This document shows positions 53,496 through 60,702 of a stretch of 64,000 nucleotides of DNA, piece after piece (the first letter of the stretch is position 1; every line of letters starts with the position of its first letter). Source of the stretch: Bin5 sp009843665 (GTDB taxonomy: Bacteria > Chloroflexota > Anaerolineae > Caldilineales > Caldilineaceae); contig OZ244818.1 of the NCBI GenBank assembly GCA_965220285.1, forward strand, positions 1,178,001-1,242,000, written 5' to 3'. The notes under the pieces were generated by a model that had not been told where the DNA came from, did no database searches, and saw only the letters and a program-made list of their open reading frames with translations. The position numbers and the translations under genes were made by a program.

Positions 53496-54086
53496 ATGAA
53501 TTTTCACGTCACAATCTCTGGCGAAAGTCCTCTCCTCATGCACAACGGGTCGGCCGCGCTGGACACCCGTTCCCCAATCAGTCGGGAAATCGCCGCCCTC
53601 GCGGCCAAGCATGGCCGGAATCGCACCGAGGCCGACGAAGACAGACTCCGGGAACTTCATTGTTTGCGCTCTTTCTGGCTGGACGAAGAGGGAGCGCTCA
53701 CCATCCCTGCCACGGCGGTCCGGGCTTGCATCGAGGGCGGGGCTCGAAAGCGAAAACAGGGACCGCAAGTCCGCAGCGGATTGGTGGTGTTGAAGACCGC
53801 CTTCAAATACGACCAGATCAAGTACGGGAATACTCTAGAGGAACTTGCTCGCTCAACGCAGTTCGTCGTGCCGGTCGTTGTGAATCGGGCAAGAATCTTG
53901 CGGACGCGGGCCAAGTTCGATCCACCTTGGCTGTGCATGTTTGAAATTGATGTAGACGAGGGGCTGATCGACCGGTCTCAGATATCGGAGTGGCTCGATA
54001 TCGCGGGGCGTCAGATCGGATTGGGAGACTGGCGGCCGCAGACAAGCGGAACATTCGGTCGTTTCACCGTCAATGCCATAGAATAG
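53496..54086 (+). CDS. Phage-type hypothetical protein (LLMH...GLGDWRP family)
   Basis: The 196-residue protein resembles a widespread uncharacterised phage protein family: an opening VTISGESPLLMHNGSAALD, a middle SFWLDEEGALTIPATAVRAC with a Lys/Arg pair and VRSGLVVL, RTRAKFDPPW, and a close GRQIGLGDWRPQTSGTFGRF. Function is unknown; a nucleic-acid role is only a guess. It is the single phage-like gene here, so it marks a prophage remnant or integrated cargo. Confidence 0.65.
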   Translation: MNFHVTISGESPLLMHNGSAALDTRSPISREIAALAAKHGRNRTEADEDRLRELHCLRSFWLDEEGALTIPATAVRACIEGGARKRKQGPQVRSGLVVLKTAFKYDQIKYGNTLEELARSTQFVVPVVVNRARILRTRAKFDPPWLCMFEIDVDEGLIDRSQISEWLDIAGRQIGLGDWRPQTSGTFGRFTVNAIE

Positions 54087-54092
54087 AGATCC

Positions 54093-54147
54093 TGGCATGG
54101 CTGGGCATGGCACGGCTAGGTATGGCTTGGCGCGGCATGGCTTGGGA
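54093..54147. repeat. Short ATGGC/TTGGC tandem-like repeat after the phage-type gene
   Basis: GGCATGGCTGGGCATGGCAC and TATGGCTTGGCGCGGCATGG form a low-complexity pentamer/decamer track immediately after the stop codon. I recall similar GGCATGGC tracks next to this gene family in phages. Confidence 0.6.
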
Positions 54148-54321
54148 GCGGGAGAAATCTCCCGCTCATCTTTAATTCGCGGCTTTGCGTGCGCAAGCCA
54201 ATCGTTCGTTTGCCGCCGCCGCGCTCTTTATGGTGGAGTAACTTGACGCGGCAGGCCGACTCCGTTGGTCGCCACAAGAACAGCTCGTTGTTGACCGGCG
54301 GGCTTACGGAGCGCAAGACAA

Positions 54322-54371
54322 GGATCCCCGGCAGGATGCGGCCTCTGGTCGCGTCCCGTCGGGGATCTTTT
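54322..54371 (+). terminator. Terminator-like hairpin with long loop
   Basis: GATCCCCG pairs with CGGGGATC across a 29-base loop, followed by TTTT. The loop can form an inner GC stem. It ends a ~200-base stretch without a reading frame, so it may close a non-coding transcript. Confidence 0.5.
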
Positions 54372-54485
54372 GTGTCCTGACGACCAGGGGAAAACGATTT
54401 TTCCGGGGATCCGATCCCAAAAGAGCCGCGGTCGGTGCTTGTCATCTTTTCCCTTAAGGGGAAGCAACGACCAAAGGGGAACAAC

Positions 54486-54596
54486 ATGACAGTTCAGAAT
54501 CCGATTCCGGGGGTTGCAGATCAACTGGCGTCAACTTTTGTCCTTTCTTGGCACACAGGGTGTAGAGGCCAGTCGAGAGGGAACGCGGCGTCCTGA
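54486..54596 (+). CDS. Possible 36-residue small protein
   Basis: ATG with AAAGGGGAA upstream opens a short frame (MTVQNPIPGVADQLASTFVL). No homology is recognised. The start context is good but length makes it uncertain. Confidence 0.25.
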   Translation: MTVQNPIPGVADQLASTFVLSWHTGCRGQSRGNAAS

Positions 54597-54734
54597 CGGG
54601 GACTGGCCCACCGGGTCATGGGCCGGCGACAGGGAGGGGAACATCTACCGCTTCGCGGTCAATACGGGAAGGACGTTGGGAGACGTAAGACCGGCTGCGG
54701 TCCAGAGCGCTGGTCAGGAAGTTGCCGGAACTGC

Positions 54735-54780
54735 AGTAGTTAGTAGTCAGTAGTTAGTAGTTAGTAGTTAGTAGTTAGTG
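54735..54780. repeat. Heptamer array (AGTAGTT)n, copy 3
   Basis: About six seven-base units follow a CTGCAGT anchor. The unit is a T-richer variant of GTGGTCA. Confidence 0.8.
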
Positions 54781-54827
54781 GAACACCTGTGGTCAGTTGA
54801 TTGGGGGTGGGTTGAGTTGGGTAATTG

Positions 54828-55592
54828 CTATTGTTGGAGGTCGTCGAAGAGGATGGCGTGGACGACTTTGGGGCCGTGGACGCCGGTGGTGAGGTTGCCT
54901 TCGAGGTCGGCGGATTTGCTGGCGCCGGTGATGATGGAGAGGTTGCGGCTTTGGCGGAGGTAGGCGTCGAGTTTGCCGGCGTGGCGCATGTGGGCGAGCC
55001 AGTCTTCGCCGGTGGCGTAGAGCCGGCTGAAAGGGATGACGACGAGGTGGCGGAAGGGGGTCAGGCTGGCGGCGCGGGCGTTGGCGCCGCGGCCGCCGAC
55101 GACGAAGGAGCCTGTGCTGGCGAAGGCGGCTTCGGCGGTGGTGATGCCGGCACGGACATAGCGGATGCGTTCGCGCTGATCAGGGTCGTGGAGGTCGGTC
55201 GGTTGGATGAGCTTGAAGCCGAGCTCCTGGAGGATGGGGGACAGGCCATCGATCTGCAGCTGGTCGAGCGGCCAGCAGAGGAGGTCCCAGTCCTCGGGGC
55301 GTTCGGCGTCGGTGGTCTTGCGGGCGGTCTGCTCCTCTTCGAGCCAGAGCTGCAGGCGGGAGACGACGGAGAGGCGGGCTTCGGTGACGGTTTCGAGAAG
55401 CTCGCAGCTGCCTTTGACGGCGTGCAGCTCCCGGGCGAAGCGATGGGCCTGCGCCCAGATGTCGCCGTCGACATGGGTCACGGTCATGCGTTCGGTGTGG
55501 GTGAGCGGTTCACTGTGCGCGGGCGGGAAGGGGAGGTGAGGCTGGCGCAGGGTCTCGCGGAGGCGGGTCAGGATTGTATCTCGGACGGTCAT
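54828..55592 (-). CDS. lutC: LUD-domain lactate utilization protein C
   Basis: This 254-residue protein of the LutC/YkgG group has the LUD signatures VRAGITTAEAAFASTGSFVV, TPFRHLVVIPFSRL and RNLSIITGASKSADLEGNL. In Bacillus, LutABC oxidises L-lactate to pyruvate using Fe-S carriers. It is the last of three same-strand genes in the order A-B-C, 52 bases after lutB. Confidence 0.92.
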   Translation of the reverse strand: MTVRDTILTRLRETLRQPHLPFPPAHSEPLTHTERMTVTHVDGDIWAQAHRFARELHAVKGSCELLETVTEARLSVVSRLQLWLEEEQTARKTTDAERPEDWDLLCWPLDQLQIDGLSPILQELGFKLIQPTDLHDPDQRERIRYVRAGITTAEAAFASTGSFVVGGRGANARAASLTPFRHLVVIPFSRLYATGEDWLAHMRHAGKLDAYLRQSRNLSIITGASKSADLEGNLTTGVHGPKVVHAILFDDLQQ

Positions 55593-55644
55593 GTTTCGTC
55601 AGTCCAGTGCTCAGCGTGAGGCGGCGGGTGGATCGGCGGGAATC

Positions 55645-57072
55645 TCAGGAGCGGCCACGTAGTTTATCGCGTTGGCGCCACCATTCGCGGAAGCTCTTGG
55701 GGGCGAAGGGGGCGAAGTCGCGGTAGGCGGTCCAGCCGTTCAAGGGGGGCGGCATGAACTTGATGTTGCCTCCGCTCATGCCGGCGTAGAGGTTGGAGCC
55801 GATGCTGGCCATTTTGCCGAGATTCTCGTACATGCGGCGGCTGCTCATGAGGCTGGCGTAGCTCTTGATGCCCCAGGCTTCGGGCTTGGGTGAGGCGCCC
55901 TCTTGGACGAGATCGGAGCGCAGGTCGAGGAGAAGGCGGGGCAGGTCGATCTTGACGGGGCAGGCTTCGCGGCAGGCGCCGCAGAGGGAGGTGGCGTGGG
56001 GCAGCTCCTTGAACTGGGCGATTTCGGGGGCGAGTGCGGGTGAGATGACGGCGCCGATGGGGCCGTTGTAGGTGCCGCCGTAGGCGTGGCCGCCGATTTC
56101 CTGGTAGACGGGGCAGGCGTTGAGGCAGGCGCCGCAGCGGATGCAGAGGAGGGCTTCGCCGTAGCCGCGCGCCAACATGCGGGAGCGGCCGTTGTCGAGG
56201 AGGACGACGTGGACCTGCTCGGGGCCATCGACGTCGCCCTGCTGGCGGGGGCCGCTGGTCATGGAGCAGTAGACGGTGAGCTGCTGGCCGGTGGCGCTGC
56301 GGCAGAGGGCCTGGAGCTGGAGGAAGGCGTCTTCGACGGTGGGGACGAGTTTTTCGATGCCCATGACGACGACGTAGACGCGGGGCATGCTGGAGACCAT
56401 GCGGCCGTTGCCCTCGTTGGTGACGATGCAGATGGTGCCGGTTTCGGCGATGGCGAAGTTGCAGCCGCTGACGCCCATGCCGGCGGCGAAGAACTCCTCG
56501 CGGAGCCGGGCGCGGGCGAGGGAGGTCATTTTGGTGGGTTCGCGCGTGGGCGGCATGTCGAGTTTTTCCTGGAAGACCTCGGCGATCTCTTCCAGGCGTT
56601 TGTGGATGACAGGCGCGACGATATGGCTGGGGGGTTCGTCGGCGAGCTGGATGATGTATTCGCCGAGGTCGGTCTCGACTACGCGCAGGCCGGCCTCTTC
56701 GAGGGCGTGGTTGAGGTGGATCTCCTCGGTTGCCATGGACTTGGCCTTGACGACCAGGTTGGCGCTGTTCTGGAGGGCGATGTCCTTGACGATGGCCTGC
56801 GCGTCTGCGGTGCCCCCAGCCCAGTGGACGGTGCAGCCGTTGCGGGTCAGGTTGGTCTCGAGCTGCTCGAGGTAGTCGGGCCAGTTGCTGAGGACGTGCT
56901 CCTTCATCTTACGCACCTGGGTACGCAGCTGCTGTCCTTCGACTGCGTCCATGGAGGCAAGACGGGCATTGGTCATGCGGTCGGTGGCCTTGCTGACAGC
57001 GACGCGGAGATTGGGGTCGCTGAGGGCCTGGTTGACGCGGTCTTTGTAGGGGGCGTGGATGTCTACTTGCAT
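55645..57072 (-). CDS. lutB: Lactate utilization iron-sulfur protein B
   Basis: The 475-residue protein joins an N-terminal LUD domain (ISGCNFAIAETGTICIVTNE and VMGIEKLVPT are visible) to a ferredoxin-like C-terminal domain. The two 4Fe-4S motifs are CIRCGACLNACPVYQEIGG and SLCGACREACPVKIDLPRLL. It is the electron-transfer core of the Lut complex. Its start lies 49 bases after lutA. Confidence 0.93.
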   Translation of the reverse strand: MQVDIHAPYKDRVNQALSDPNLRVAVSKATDRMTNARLASMDAVEGQQLRTQVRKMKEHVLSNWPDYLEQLETNLTRNGCTVHWAGGTADAQAIVKDIALQNSANLVVKAKSMATEEIHLNHALEEAGLRVVETDLGEYIIQLADEPPSHIVAPVIHKRLEEIAEVFQEKLDMPPTREPTKMTSLARARLREEFFAAGMGVSGCNFAIAETGTICIVTNEGNGRMVSSMPRVYVVVMGIEKLVPTVEDAFLQLQALCRSATGQQLTVYCSMTSGPRQQGDVDGPEQVHVVLLDNGRSRMLARGYGEALLCIRCGACLNACPVYQEIGGHAYGGTYNGPIGAVISPALAPEIAQFKELPHATSLCGACREACPVKIDLPRLLLDLRSDLVQEGASPKPEAWGIKSYASLMSSRRMYENLGKMASIGSNLYAGMSGGNIKFMPPPLNGWTAYRDFAPFAPKSFREWWRQRDKLRGRS

Positions 57073-57121
57073 GGTCGCGGCTTCCTGGTGGCCGGTCGGG
57101 ACCTGATTGGGGCGGGCACGG

Positions 57122-57967
57122 TCAGTCGCCCCAGCGGCGGGGGTGGTCGGCTTGTGCGGGCGCGGGTTGCGAAGGGGGACGCAGCGTGCTGCCGAGATGG
57201 TTGTTGAGGATTTCGGCGATATGGTGGGCGCGGCAGGCGATGCCTTCGCGGCTGAGGATGCCGTTGATGTGGGTCATGCAGCTGACGTCGCAGAGGGCGA
57301 TGGCGTCGGCGCCGGATTGCTCGGCATTGGTGGCCTTGGCGCGGCCCATGGCGGCGCTGATGCCGCTGTTCTTGATGGCGAAAAGGCCGCCGAATCCACA
57401 GCAGTCGTCGGCGTGGGGCAGGTCGACGACTTCGAGGCCTTCGACGCCGTCGAGCAGTGTGCGGGGTTGCCGGTCGACGCCGAGCTCGCGATAGAGGTGG
57501 CAGCAGGGATGGTATGTGGCTTTGCCCTGCAGCTGTGCGCCGGTGTCGACGATGCCGAGGACGTCGACGAGGAATTCGGTGAGCTCGAAGGTGACTGAAG
57601 CCAGGCGCTCGGCCTGGTGGGCGAGGTCGGTCTCCTGTGATTCGTGGAGTATGACTTCGAAGATGTGGCTGGTCATGGTGGCGCAGCTGCCGGAGGGCGC
57701 GACGATTGCATCGACTTCGCCGCTTTCCACGAGCGGGGCGAAGATCGCGAGGAAGCGCCGGGCGAGTTTGCGGGCTTCGTCACGGTAGCCGGCGTTGAAG
57801 GCGGGCTGACCGCAGCAGGTCTGCTCTTCGGGGAAGACTACCTCGACGTCGTTCTTTTCGAGGAGCTCGCAGGCGGCGATGCCGACACCGGGGTAGAGCA
57901 TGTCCACCATACAGGTGACGAAGAGGGCGACGCGTTTGGGTCGTTGTTCGAATGAGGCCTTGTGCAT
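57122..57967 (-). CDS. lutA: Lactate utilization protein A (CCG-domain Fe-S protein)
   Basis: This 281-residue protein has two CCG domains: EEQTCCGQPAFNAGYRDEAR and DDCCGFGGLFAIKN, with HPCCHLYRELGV between. They bind an unusual Fe-S cluster in heterodisulfide-reductase-like subunits. A heptamer array ends only three bases before the ATG, so there is no ribosome site in the normal window. Translation may be weak or may start further in (VALFVTCMVDMLYPG is the family start). Confidence 0.92.
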   Translation of the reverse strand: MHKASFEQRPKRVALFVTCMVDMLYPGVGIAACELLEKNDVEVVFPEEQTCCGQPAFNAGYRDEARKLARRFLAIFAPLVESGEVDAIVAPSGSCATMTSHIFEVILHESQETDLAHQAERLASVTFELTEFLVDVLGIVDTGAQLQGKATYHPCCHLYRELGVDRQPRTLLDGVEGLEVVDLPHADDCCGFGGLFAIKNSGISAAMGRAKATNAEQSGADAIALCDVSCMTHINGILSREGIACRAHHIAEILNNHLGSTLRPPSQPAPAQADHPRRWGD

Positions 57968-57970
57968 TGC

Positions 57971-58002
57971 AGTGGTCAGTGGTCAGTGGTCAGTGGTCAG
58001 TA
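57971..58002. repeat. Heptamer array (GTGGTCA)n, copy 4
   Basis: Four to five units follow a TTGCAGT anchor and occupy the lutA leader; a few degenerate units continue to ~58035. Confidence 0.85.
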
Positions 58003-58039
58003 ACTGCGGAAGTCGGTGGTCAGTGATCGGTGGCGGGTA

Positions 58040-59359
58040 TCAGGCTAGAGTGATCAGTTCGGTTTGGTAGGGTAGGGTGGTTACTTCCAGGCGGGCGTCG
58101 TGGACGATGCAGTTGACTTCGGTGCGGATGCCGAGACCTTTGGGCTGGCCGCTGTCGTCGAAGTCGAGATGGGGGAGGTAGATGCCGGGTTCGATGGTGA
58201 ACATGACGCCGGGGATGAGGGTGCGGCGGTCCTGGGTCTCGACGTTGTCGATGTTGACACCGTTCCAGTGGGTGTTGGGTCCCAGGCTGTGGCCGGTGCG
58301 GTGGAGGATGCCCTCGGCGTAACCGGCGTCCTTGATGACGGCGCTGACGGCGTCGTCGACTTCATAGCCGTGGATTGTTTTGCCGGCTTCGAAGGCCGAG
58401 TTTATGACTTTGACCGCAGTGTCGCGTGCCTGGGCGACGATGGAAAAGACGCGGCTGGCGGTTGGAGGCGGTTCAGCGCCGCAATAGGCGGTCCAGGTGA
58501 TGTCGGCGTAGCAGTCGTCGGGATTGTTTTTCTCCTTGGCCCAGAGGTCGATCAAGAGCACATCACCGGCTTGAATCGAGCTGTGTTGTTGGGCGCTGGG
58601 TGCGTAGTGGGGGAGGGCGGCGTTGCCGTTGACGGCGACGATGGGATCGTGGTCCCAATCGAGATCGGCGGCGCGGAACTGGTCGACGATGAGCTGCTGG
58701 ACATTGTACTCGGTGATCTCTTGCTGCCGGGCCAGGGCCTGGGCCACGAATGCGAAGGCGGCGTCTTTGGCGGCGAGCACGTGGGCGGCGGCGCGGCGGT
58801 GGCTTTCCATCTGCCGGGTAGTGAGCACGGCTTGTACGATTTGAACGAGGTCGGCGCTGCTGACAATGGTTGCGTTGGTTGCGGTGCGCACCATTTCGAG
58901 GGTGCCAGCGTCGACGTTACTGACGTAAGGGATGGCGCCGCGGGGGCTGTATTCCATGGCGATGCGACTGGAAGGATCCTGCGGCAGGATGGTGCGCAGT
59001 TTACTCTCCATCTCCTGCCAGCCGACGTAGAGGTGGAGCGGGCCAGCCATTTCGGGGGGTACTGAGCTGAAGGTGGACTGTTCGATTGCGTGGACGAGCC
59101 ATTGGGGCTCGCCCTCGGCAGGGATCCAGAGCAACCAGCGGCGAGTTCCGGTAGATTCGAGGCGGGCGACGGAGGCGGCGATGGGGTTCTGGCCGCGAAA
59201 GTCGTAGAGGAGCCAGCCGGTCAGGTTCTGCTGGCGGAGGTGGTTGCGGATGGATTGCAGCTTCACGGGTGCCATCCCTAGTTGGCGTCGCTGGATGCGT
59301 TGTGATCTGACGCTCGCTAACTGGTAGATAAGTGATGGAGCATCGGGATCTGCCGACAT
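58040..59359 (-). CDS. M24 family metallopeptidase (Xaa-Pro aminopeptidase-like)
   Basis: The 439-residue protein has a creatinase-type N-terminal domain (LTGWLLYDFRGQNPIAASVA) and a pita-bread catalytic domain. Metal ligands are Asp in DVLLIDLWAKEKN, Asp in DDCYADITWTAY, His in HRTGHSLGP, Glu in FTIEPGIYLPH and Glu in GIRTEVNCIV, so the dinuclear site is complete. A start 28 codons later (MAPVKLQSIRNHLRQ) is equally plausible. No signal peptide. It is oriented away from the ssb cluster. Confidence 0.9.
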   Translation of the reverse strand: MSADPDAPSLIYQLASVRSQRIQRRQLGMAPVKLQSIRNHLRQQNLTGWLLYDFRGQNPIAASVARLESTGTRRWLLWIPAEGEPQWLVHAIEQSTFSSVPPEMAGPLHLYVGWQEMESKLRTILPQDPSSRIAMEYSPRGAIPYVSNVDAGTLEMVRTATNATIVSSADLVQIVQAVLTTRQMESHRRAAAHVLAAKDAAFAFVAQALARQQEITEYNVQQLIVDQFRAADLDWDHDPIVAVNGNAALPHYAPSAQQHSSIQAGDVLLIDLWAKEKNNPDDCYADITWTAYCGAEPPPTASRVFSIVAQARDTAVKVINSAFEAGKTIHGYEVDDAVSAVIKDAGYAEGILHRTGHSLGPNTHWNGVNIDNVETQDRRTLIPGVMFTIEPGIYLPHLDFDDSGQPKGLGIRTEVNCIVHDARLEVTTLPYQTELITLA

Positions 59360-59455
59360 TATTCCACGAAGTGGCGATTAGGTCTAGTTTCCGGCAGTGG
59401 TCAGAGATGGCGGGGGGGATTGCTGTCGAGACGGAAAACTGACCGAAACTGGGTG

Positions 59456-59484
59456 TTGACAGATTACTAGAACATATGTACAAT
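59456..59484 (+). promoter_or_regulatory. Consensus promoter of the ssb cluster
   Basis: TTGACA and TACAAT are spaced by exactly 17 bases, about 85 bases before the first ssb start. Confidence 0.8.
59469..59481 (+). promoter_or_regulatory. Candidate LexA box in the ssb promoter
   Basis: GAAC-ATAT-GTAC matches GAAC-RNRY-GTTC with one mismatch and overlaps the -10 element. It is the closest of the three sites to the Bacillus consensus. Confidence 0.65.
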
Positions 59485-59569
59485 ATGGATGTATCAGATT
59501 TGGAGAGCCCTGACGGGCCACAGACGCGATGAGTCGATCCAATTGCAGATGAAATGAGGGAACTGTACA

Positions 59570-59995
59570 ATGTATCAGCAGATCACTTTGGTTGGGAATC
59601 TGGGCAATGATCCTGAGATGCGGCACTTGCCGAGCGGGGATCCTGTAACGAATTTCAGTGTTGCCACTTCACGGTCGTGGACAGGCCAGGACGGGCAGCG
59701 GCAGCAGAAGACGGTCTGGTTTCGGGTGTCTGCGTGGGAACGCCTGGCCGAGACGTGCAACCAGTATCTCGCGAAAGGCCGGCGCGTGATGGTTGTCGGC
59801 GAGCTGGAAGAGCCTTACATTTGGACAGACGACGAAGGCAATGCTCGGGCCATCTTGAAGGTTCGGGCGCGGAACGTGCAGTTTCTCAGTTCGCGGGAGC
59901 AAGGTAACGTCATGTCCGAGGGGCAGGCTGCGTACGGGAATGGGCAGCATGCTCCCAGTCCGGAATTGAACGGCGGAGAGGGGATACCGTTTTAG
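59570..59995 (+). CDS. ssb: Single-stranded DNA-binding protein, copy 1
   Basis: The 141-residue protein has the bacterial OB fold MYQQITLVGNLGNDPEMRHL, NFSVATSRSWTGQDG, QKTVWFRVSAWERLAETCNQ and KGRRVMVVGELEE. A short linker and the acidic tip GGEGIPF recruit repair partners. It protects ssDNA in replication, repair and recombination. It is the first of three tandem ssb genes and the one directly behind the LexA-like promoter. Asn-Asp replaces the usual Arg-Asp (GNDPEM). Confidence 0.95.
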   Translation: MYQQITLVGNLGNDPEMRHLPSGDPVTNFSVATSRSWTGQDGQRQQKTVWFRVSAWERLAETCNQYLAKGRRVMVVGELEEPYIWTDDEGNARAILKVRARNVQFLSSREQGNVMSEGQAAYGNGQHAPSPELNGGEGIPF

Positions 59996-60132
59996 GTTTC
60001 CATATTGTAGTGACGTTTCCCGGGAAGACGGGGATTCTGGCGCGGCCAGGGATGGTTGCGTCTTGGGCCGATTGACGGGATTCGCACAATTTTGAGACAT
60101 TCATCACAGATCGAGGGAAGGAAAAGCGTTAA

Positions 60133-60576
60133 ATGTATCAGCAGATCACTTTGATTGGGAATTTGGGCCGCGATCCGGAATTAAGGTACTCAGCAAGCGG
60201 CGTGGCTGTCACCAACTTAAGCGTCGCCACTAGTCGAAATTGGACAGGTCAGGACGGGCAGCGTCAAGAAAAGACTGTATGGTTCAGGGTGTCAGTATGG
60301 GATAGGCAGGCCGAGACATGCAACCAGTATCTGACGAAAGGACAGCGGGTTCTGGTTGTCGGCGAAATGGAAGAACCATACGTGTTCACCGATCAGGAAG
60401 GGAATTCGCGAGCTTCTCTGCAGGTGCGGGCACGAAACGTGCAGTTCCTCAACTCACGAGCCGAACGAGAAGCCATGGGCGTAGGCGGTGGCCAGTACGG
60501 CGGCCAATCCGGACAGGCGGGGGGCGGGTCTGGTTTGGATCAGGGACCCGGCGGAGAAGAGGATATACCGTTCTAA
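60133..60576 (+). CDS. ssb: Single-stranded DNA-binding protein, copy 2
   Basis: This 147-residue paralogue has MYQQITLIGNLGRDPELRYS, NLSVATSRNWTGQDG and QEKTVWFRVSVWDRQAETCN. A Gly/Gln-rich linker (GGQYGGQSGQAGGGSG) precedes the tip GGEEDIPF. It lies 137 bases after copy 1 and has a GAGGGAAGGA ribosome region. The uninterrupted codons for LRYS mark the exact position where the intron splits copy 3. Confidence 0.95.
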   Translation: MYQQITLIGNLGRDPELRYSASGVAVTNLSVATSRNWTGQDGQRQEKTVWFRVSVWDRQAETCNQYLTKGQRVLVVGEMEEPYVFTDQEGNSRASLQVRARNVQFLNSRAEREAMGVGGGQYGGQSGQAGGGSGLDQGPGGEEDIPF

Positions 60577-60702
60577 GGGGTAGGTCTTGCTCGTTTTGGG
60601 CGGCACAGTTGCAGCGTGGCAGAGTTGTCCATTGTGTGACTTCAGACAGCAGTTCTAGACCCGAATGGCATATTCGTTGGTAGACAGACAAGGGAGGGAG
60701 CG

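Noticed and set aside
52689..53768. Long minus-strand frame opposite the FnIII gene
   Set aside because: It is a GC-rich shadow spanning two plus-strand genes, one of them with clear phage-family motifs.
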